14,403 nt of DNA from NCBI GenBank assembly GCA_024860865.1, contig JACRDV010000046.1, forward strand, positions 1 through 14,403, given 5' to 3'. The position numbers and the translations under genes are program-made. Shown one piece after another: positions 12,319 to 14,403 of this stretch (the stretch's first letter is position 1; each line of letters starts with the position of its first letter). The notes beneath the pieces are model-generated. The model saw only the letters and a list, made by a program, of their open reading frames with translations, was not told where the DNA came from and searched no databases. This DNA comes from Methanobacteriota archaeon (lineage in GTDB: Archaea > JACRDV01).

Positions 12319-12350
12319 AGCACTTAGTAGTGGCTTTGCTCTTTATTTTT
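12319..12350 (+). terminator. Hairpin plus T-run downstream of abiEii
   Basis: A short stem (AGC-ACT with AGT-G-GCT, 12319-12335, loop TAGT, one bulged G) is followed by a T-rich run to 12350 and a further T-run at 12356-12360. It could end plus-strand transcription from abiEii or from a short RNA starting near the 12259-12297 repeats. The stem is weak. Confidence 0.3.
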
Positions 12351-12394
12351 AAAAATTTTTAAAGAATAATTTTTAAACTTTTGTTATTCTCACT

Positions 12395-12808
12395 TTAGAA
12401 GCTTCTAACAGGGGCTCTTGCGCCACATGCCTCGCAAAGCAAATAGTACATTCGCTCTTGTTTTACGATCAGCGTATCAGGCTTATGACACTCATGGCAA
12501 ATTATAAACTCATTTACATATGCTTTAATTCTATCATTTAATAAGTGACTTGAAAATTTTCCTTGGAAAACAGCTCTGGTAGGTTCAAGGTTGCCTGCAG
12601 TTGCAAGCTCTTTCGATAAATACTTCATAAGATGTTTAGGATCTCGATTAAGTTTGCTAGCTACTTCACGGATATTTTGAATAATTGTTTGATTACCTTC
12701 TACAAAAGAAGTGATTTCTGGAATTTTAAATCGCACATCTTCTAAAGTTTTTTTAGGCAACTTAGCTTGAGCGCGCTCAAGCAAGCTTTCATATTTATAT
12801 TCCGTCAT
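12395..12808 (-). CDS. eif2b: Translation initiation factor aIF2 subunit beta
   Basis: The beta subunit of the archaeal initiation factor aIF2, which with alpha and gamma brings Met-tRNAi to the small ribosomal subunit. The 137-residue protein has an N-terminal 'YESLLERAQAKLP' helix (6-18), a central alpha/beta domain with 'NREVASKLNRDPKHLMKYLSKEL'-like content at about 45-68 (visible: 'IREVASKLNRDPKHLMKYL'), 'NLEPTRAVFQGKF' (73-85) and a C-terminal zinc ribbon CHEC (104-107) / CEAC (125-128). Length and order are standard. ATG 12808 is preceded by AAGGAGAG; a frame extending to 12865 has no such site and exceeds normal length. It follows the OB-fold gene by 141 nt on the same strand. Confidence 0.95.
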   Translation of the reverse strand: MTEYKYESLLERAQAKLPKKTLEDVRFKIPEITSFVEGNQTIIQNIREVASKLNRDPKHLMKYLSKELATAGNLEPTRAVFQGKFSSHLLNDRIKAYVNEFIICHECHKPDTLIVKQERMYYLLCEACGARAPVRSF

Positions 12809-12949
12809 TTTCTCTCCTTTTAACTCTGTGTATTTTTTATCTCTTTTTAGTTGTGCCAAAACCAATTCTCAACAAATCTTATCTTTAGATTCTAAATTGC
12901 CTAACTTTCCTACTAATTTTTTTGCCTTAGCTTAGTATTAATTTGAAAT

Positions 12950-13492
12950 TTACTCCTTCCCTTCTTCAACCGACTCTTCAACAACTATTTCTTCTAATGT
13001 TGGTTTTGGTTCAATTTTCTTAGGTACTACAACTTTTTCTGGAAGTTTGATGGCTTTCTTTTTAATAGGTTTGCCTACCTTCAAGCTCAAAAGCTCAAGC
13101 TCGCGCAAAAGCTCCCAATTAGGGTCTTCAATTTTTGTTATTAATTCTCCAACTAAATAAACCTCTCCCTCGCGCTCTTTAACTCTTCCAATTATATCTA
13201 CAATATCTCCAATATTTGCTTCTTCAAGTAAAGCTCTTTTTTCTTCAAAGCACCAAACCCTGATCGTCTCTGTTCCATCATCAACTCGGATGAATAATGG
13301 ATTTCCATCATCAGCTAGGAACTTATACACAACTGTTCCCAATATCCTTGCCCTTGAAACTCTTAATCCAAATGGAGTTAATAAGTAGCTCGGCTCATAT
13401 TCTCCTTCGCTTGGGTAAAACTCTCCATTTATAAGTTCTTTAACATGGACTTTATATGCAGTGAGTCTTCTTGATGTGACATTTATTTCCAT
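12950..13492 (-). CDS. OB-fold single-stranded nucleic-acid-binding protein (RPA-like)
   Basis: A 180-residue protein with one OB fold at about residues 44-123: 'VSRARILGTVVYKF' as the first strands, 'FIRVDDGTETIRVWCF' (67-82) as the DDGT hairpin, 'IGDIVDIIGRVKEREGEVYLV' (94-114). This pattern is that of RPA32-type and related single-strand-binding proteins. The C-terminal part (138-180) is low-complexity, Pro/Lys-rich and then strongly acidic ('EEIVVEESVEEGKE'), probably disordered and suited to partner binding. ATG 13492 has GAGG about 9 nt before it and a TATA box near 13573-13582. The longer frame to 13567 would begin upstream of the expected transcription start. Its position before aIF2-beta suggests cotranscription. 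Whether it binds DNA or RNA cannot be decided. Confidence 0.82.
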   Translation of the reverse strand: MEINVTSRRLTAYKVHVKELINGEFYPSEGEYEPSYLLTPFGLRVSRARILGTVVYKFLADDGNPLFIRVDDGTETIRVWCFEEKRALLEEANIGDIVDIIGRVKEREGEVYLVGELITKIEDPNWELLRELELLSLKVGKPIKKKAIKLPEKVVVPKKIEPKPTLEEIVVEESVEEGKE

Positions 13493-13572
13493 TCTAAAAA
13501 CCTCTAGAAAGCCTAGTAGCAAGCAATAGAAAATACTTTCGATGTTGTGCTTTGATTCTCTCAACAAAAAAG

Positions 13573-13582
13573 AAATTTAAAG
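13573..13582 (-). promoter_or_regulatory. TATA box for the OB-fold gene
   Basis: Minus-strand CTTTAAATTT, about 85 nt before ATG 13492, predicts a transcription start near 13550 and a leader of about 55 nt that carries GAGG. It argues against the upstream ATG at 13567. Confidence 0.4.
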
Positions 13583-13652
13583 AAAATTATTGAAGCAAAA
13601 AATAATTTGAAGCTAGAATGTTTATCTCAAAAAATTAGCTGCCATTCTGCCA

Positions 13653-13930
13653 CTACTCACTAGCACTCGGCGAGGGCTTCAATCTTGATTTAATCTCATC
13701 TACTTTCTTGCACAGAGCTCTCCAAACGCTCACCGGCGGTGTTTCCAGCGAGGCACCAGCAGTTCTCTTCTTCGAACTTTTTTATAGATAATTTCGCGAG
13801 AATACCATTCGCTTTTAGCTGATAGATGAATCGCGAATACTTCCGGTGACCTCCCCCTCCACTTGTGCCATATGCTGCAAGGTAGGGGCTGACTTGAAGT
13901 GGTGGATGCCCTATGCTTTAGCATTGTACT
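13653..13930 (-). pseudogene. Degraded minus-strand gene of unknown family
   Basis: Unlike its surroundings, this stretch is GC-richer and holds a coding-like but broken frame. On the minus strand it reads 'GGGGHRKYSRFIYQLKANGI' and then 'KLSIKKFEEENCWCLAGNTAGERLE'. A one-base shift then restores 'ALCKKVDEIKSRLKPSPSASE' up to TAG 13653-13655. Upstream, a TAA interrupts the frame near 13926, where the TIR sequence begins on the other strand. No intact start is visible. I do not recognise the family. Two other frames in the same place are also open (81 codons minus, 67 codons plus), so the choice of frame is an inference from amino-acid composition. Confidence 0.4.
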
Positions 13931-13933
13931 GCA

Positions 13934-14362
13934 ATGGGCATATCGCTTCTTCAAGGCTATCTTGCCCAAATTCAAGGAGTGTCGGTTTTTCTATCCGAGT
14001 CAAGCCTGATCATAGGTCAATTGAGCAAGGCCCTAATCACAAAAATTAGAGAATGCGACTTATTCATTGTTCTTTATAGTAAGAATTCCCAGAGCTCAAC
14101 ATATGTTCAACAGGAAATAGGTGTTGCAAAAGGCAATAACAAAATTATAATTCCTATACTACTGGACGCAGACGCTAGACCAGATGCCATGTTACAAGGT
14201 GTCAGCTATCTTTCAATCTACGATGAAGAAAAGAGAAATAGGCAGTTACCATTGTTATATAACTACATTCTGCAAGAGTCGCAGAGGAAGAATGCTTCTC
14301 AAGCACTTTTAGTATTGGGTGTCATTATACTGTTGGGCTATGCACTATTTAGAGATAGATAA
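13934..14362 (+). CDS. TIR-domain protein with C-terminal membrane helix, N-terminally shortened
   Basis: The 142-residue frame matches a TIR domain from 'GVSVFLSESSLIIGQLSKAL' (15-34) through 'ECDLFIVLYSKNSQSSTYVQQEIGVA' (spanning 40-65), 'KIIIPILLDAD' (70-80) and 'GVSYLSIYDEE' (89-99). Glu61 in 'VQQE' is where NADase-type TIR domains carry the catalytic glutamate. Residues about 122-138 ('ASQALLVLGVIILLGYALF') form a transmembrane helix, so the protein would be tail-anchored. The usual first strand with its 'FISHSS..D' motif is missing, and an in-frame TAG lies at 13919-13921, just ahead of ATG 13934. The gene is probably 5'-truncated at the junction with the degraded segment, unless a shorter form is used. 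No ribosome-binding site precedes the ATG. Confidence 0.65.
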   Translation: MGISLLQGYLAQIQGVSVFLSESSLIIGQLSKALITKIRECDLFIVLYSKNSQSSTYVQQEIGVAKGNNKIIIPILLDADARPDAMLQGVSYLSIYDEEKRNRQLPLLYNYILQESQRKNASQALLVLGVIILLGYALFRDR

Positions 14363-14403
14363 TTATGAAGCAAAAATCAAAATTCAAAACGAACTGAGAT
14401 AGG

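Noticed and set aside
13730-13975. 81-codon minus-strand frame in the GC-richer segment
   Set aside because: Its Arg/Trp/Ser-rich translation looks like an out-of-frame reading. The neighbouring frame with 'IYQLKANGI' and 'KKVDEIKSRLK' is more protein-like.
1-14403. CRISPR array, tRNA, rRNA or insertion-sequence ends
   Set aside because: No regularly spaced repeats, cloverleaf-like arms, rRNA blocks or transposase with terminal inverted repeats were seen on reading both strands.

Overview
This is an AT-rich window from an archaeon. The evidence is a set of archaea-only or archaea/eukaryote-type genes: geranylgeranylglyceryl phosphate synthase, aIF2-beta, NMD3, ribosomal protein L40e, Taw2, Tsr3, a DUF424 protein and a GTPBP1-like GTPase. 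Many promoters have an archaeal TATA box 22-30 nt before an essentially leaderless start codon. The lineage cannot be fixed from sequence reading alone; a TACK/Bathyarchaeia-like member is my low-confidence guess.

Layout. Left end, plus strand (1-3141): the 3' end of a DUF5615 PIN-like toxin, an Orc1/Cdc6-type AAA+ ATPase with a C-terminal winged helix, an orphan hisH, then a promoter whose TATA box lies between two near-identical 14-bp palindromes. That promoter leads into three tightly spaced tiny ORFs that I do not recognise. A T-rich gap follows with a possible, perhaps interrupted, membrane micro-ORF.

Centre, minus strand (7663 down to 3206): a compact informational cluster read as taw2, GTPBP1-like GTPase, tsr3, rpl40e, a 43-aa zinc ribbon, GGGP synthase, then a monoheme cytochrome c lipoprotein with its own TATA box. 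Taw2 and Tsr3 both transfer the 3-amino-3-carboxypropyl group of SAM, one to tRNA and one to rRNA, so this is a small RNA-modification/ribosome cluster.

Right half: a vapBC pair whose promoter carries three tandem AGTATACT half-sites (minus), then nmd3 and DUF424 (minus), then a plus-strand abiEi-abiEii toxin-antitoxin pair with two 17-bp palindromes around its TATA box, then aIF2-beta and an OB-fold protein (minus). The AbiE module looks inserted into an otherwise continuous minus-strand block (OB-fold, aIF2-beta, DUF424, nmd3).

Right end (13600-14403): a more GC-rich, broken stretch with a degraded minus-strand reading frame abuts a TIR-domain protein with a C-terminal membrane helix that lacks the usual first strand of the fold. 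Four toxin or defence-like modules (DUF5615, VapBC, AbiE, TIR) therefore surround core translation and lipid genes. The least explained pieces are the micro-ORF operon at 2335-2846, the orphan tandem repeats at 12259-12297, and the TIR junction.
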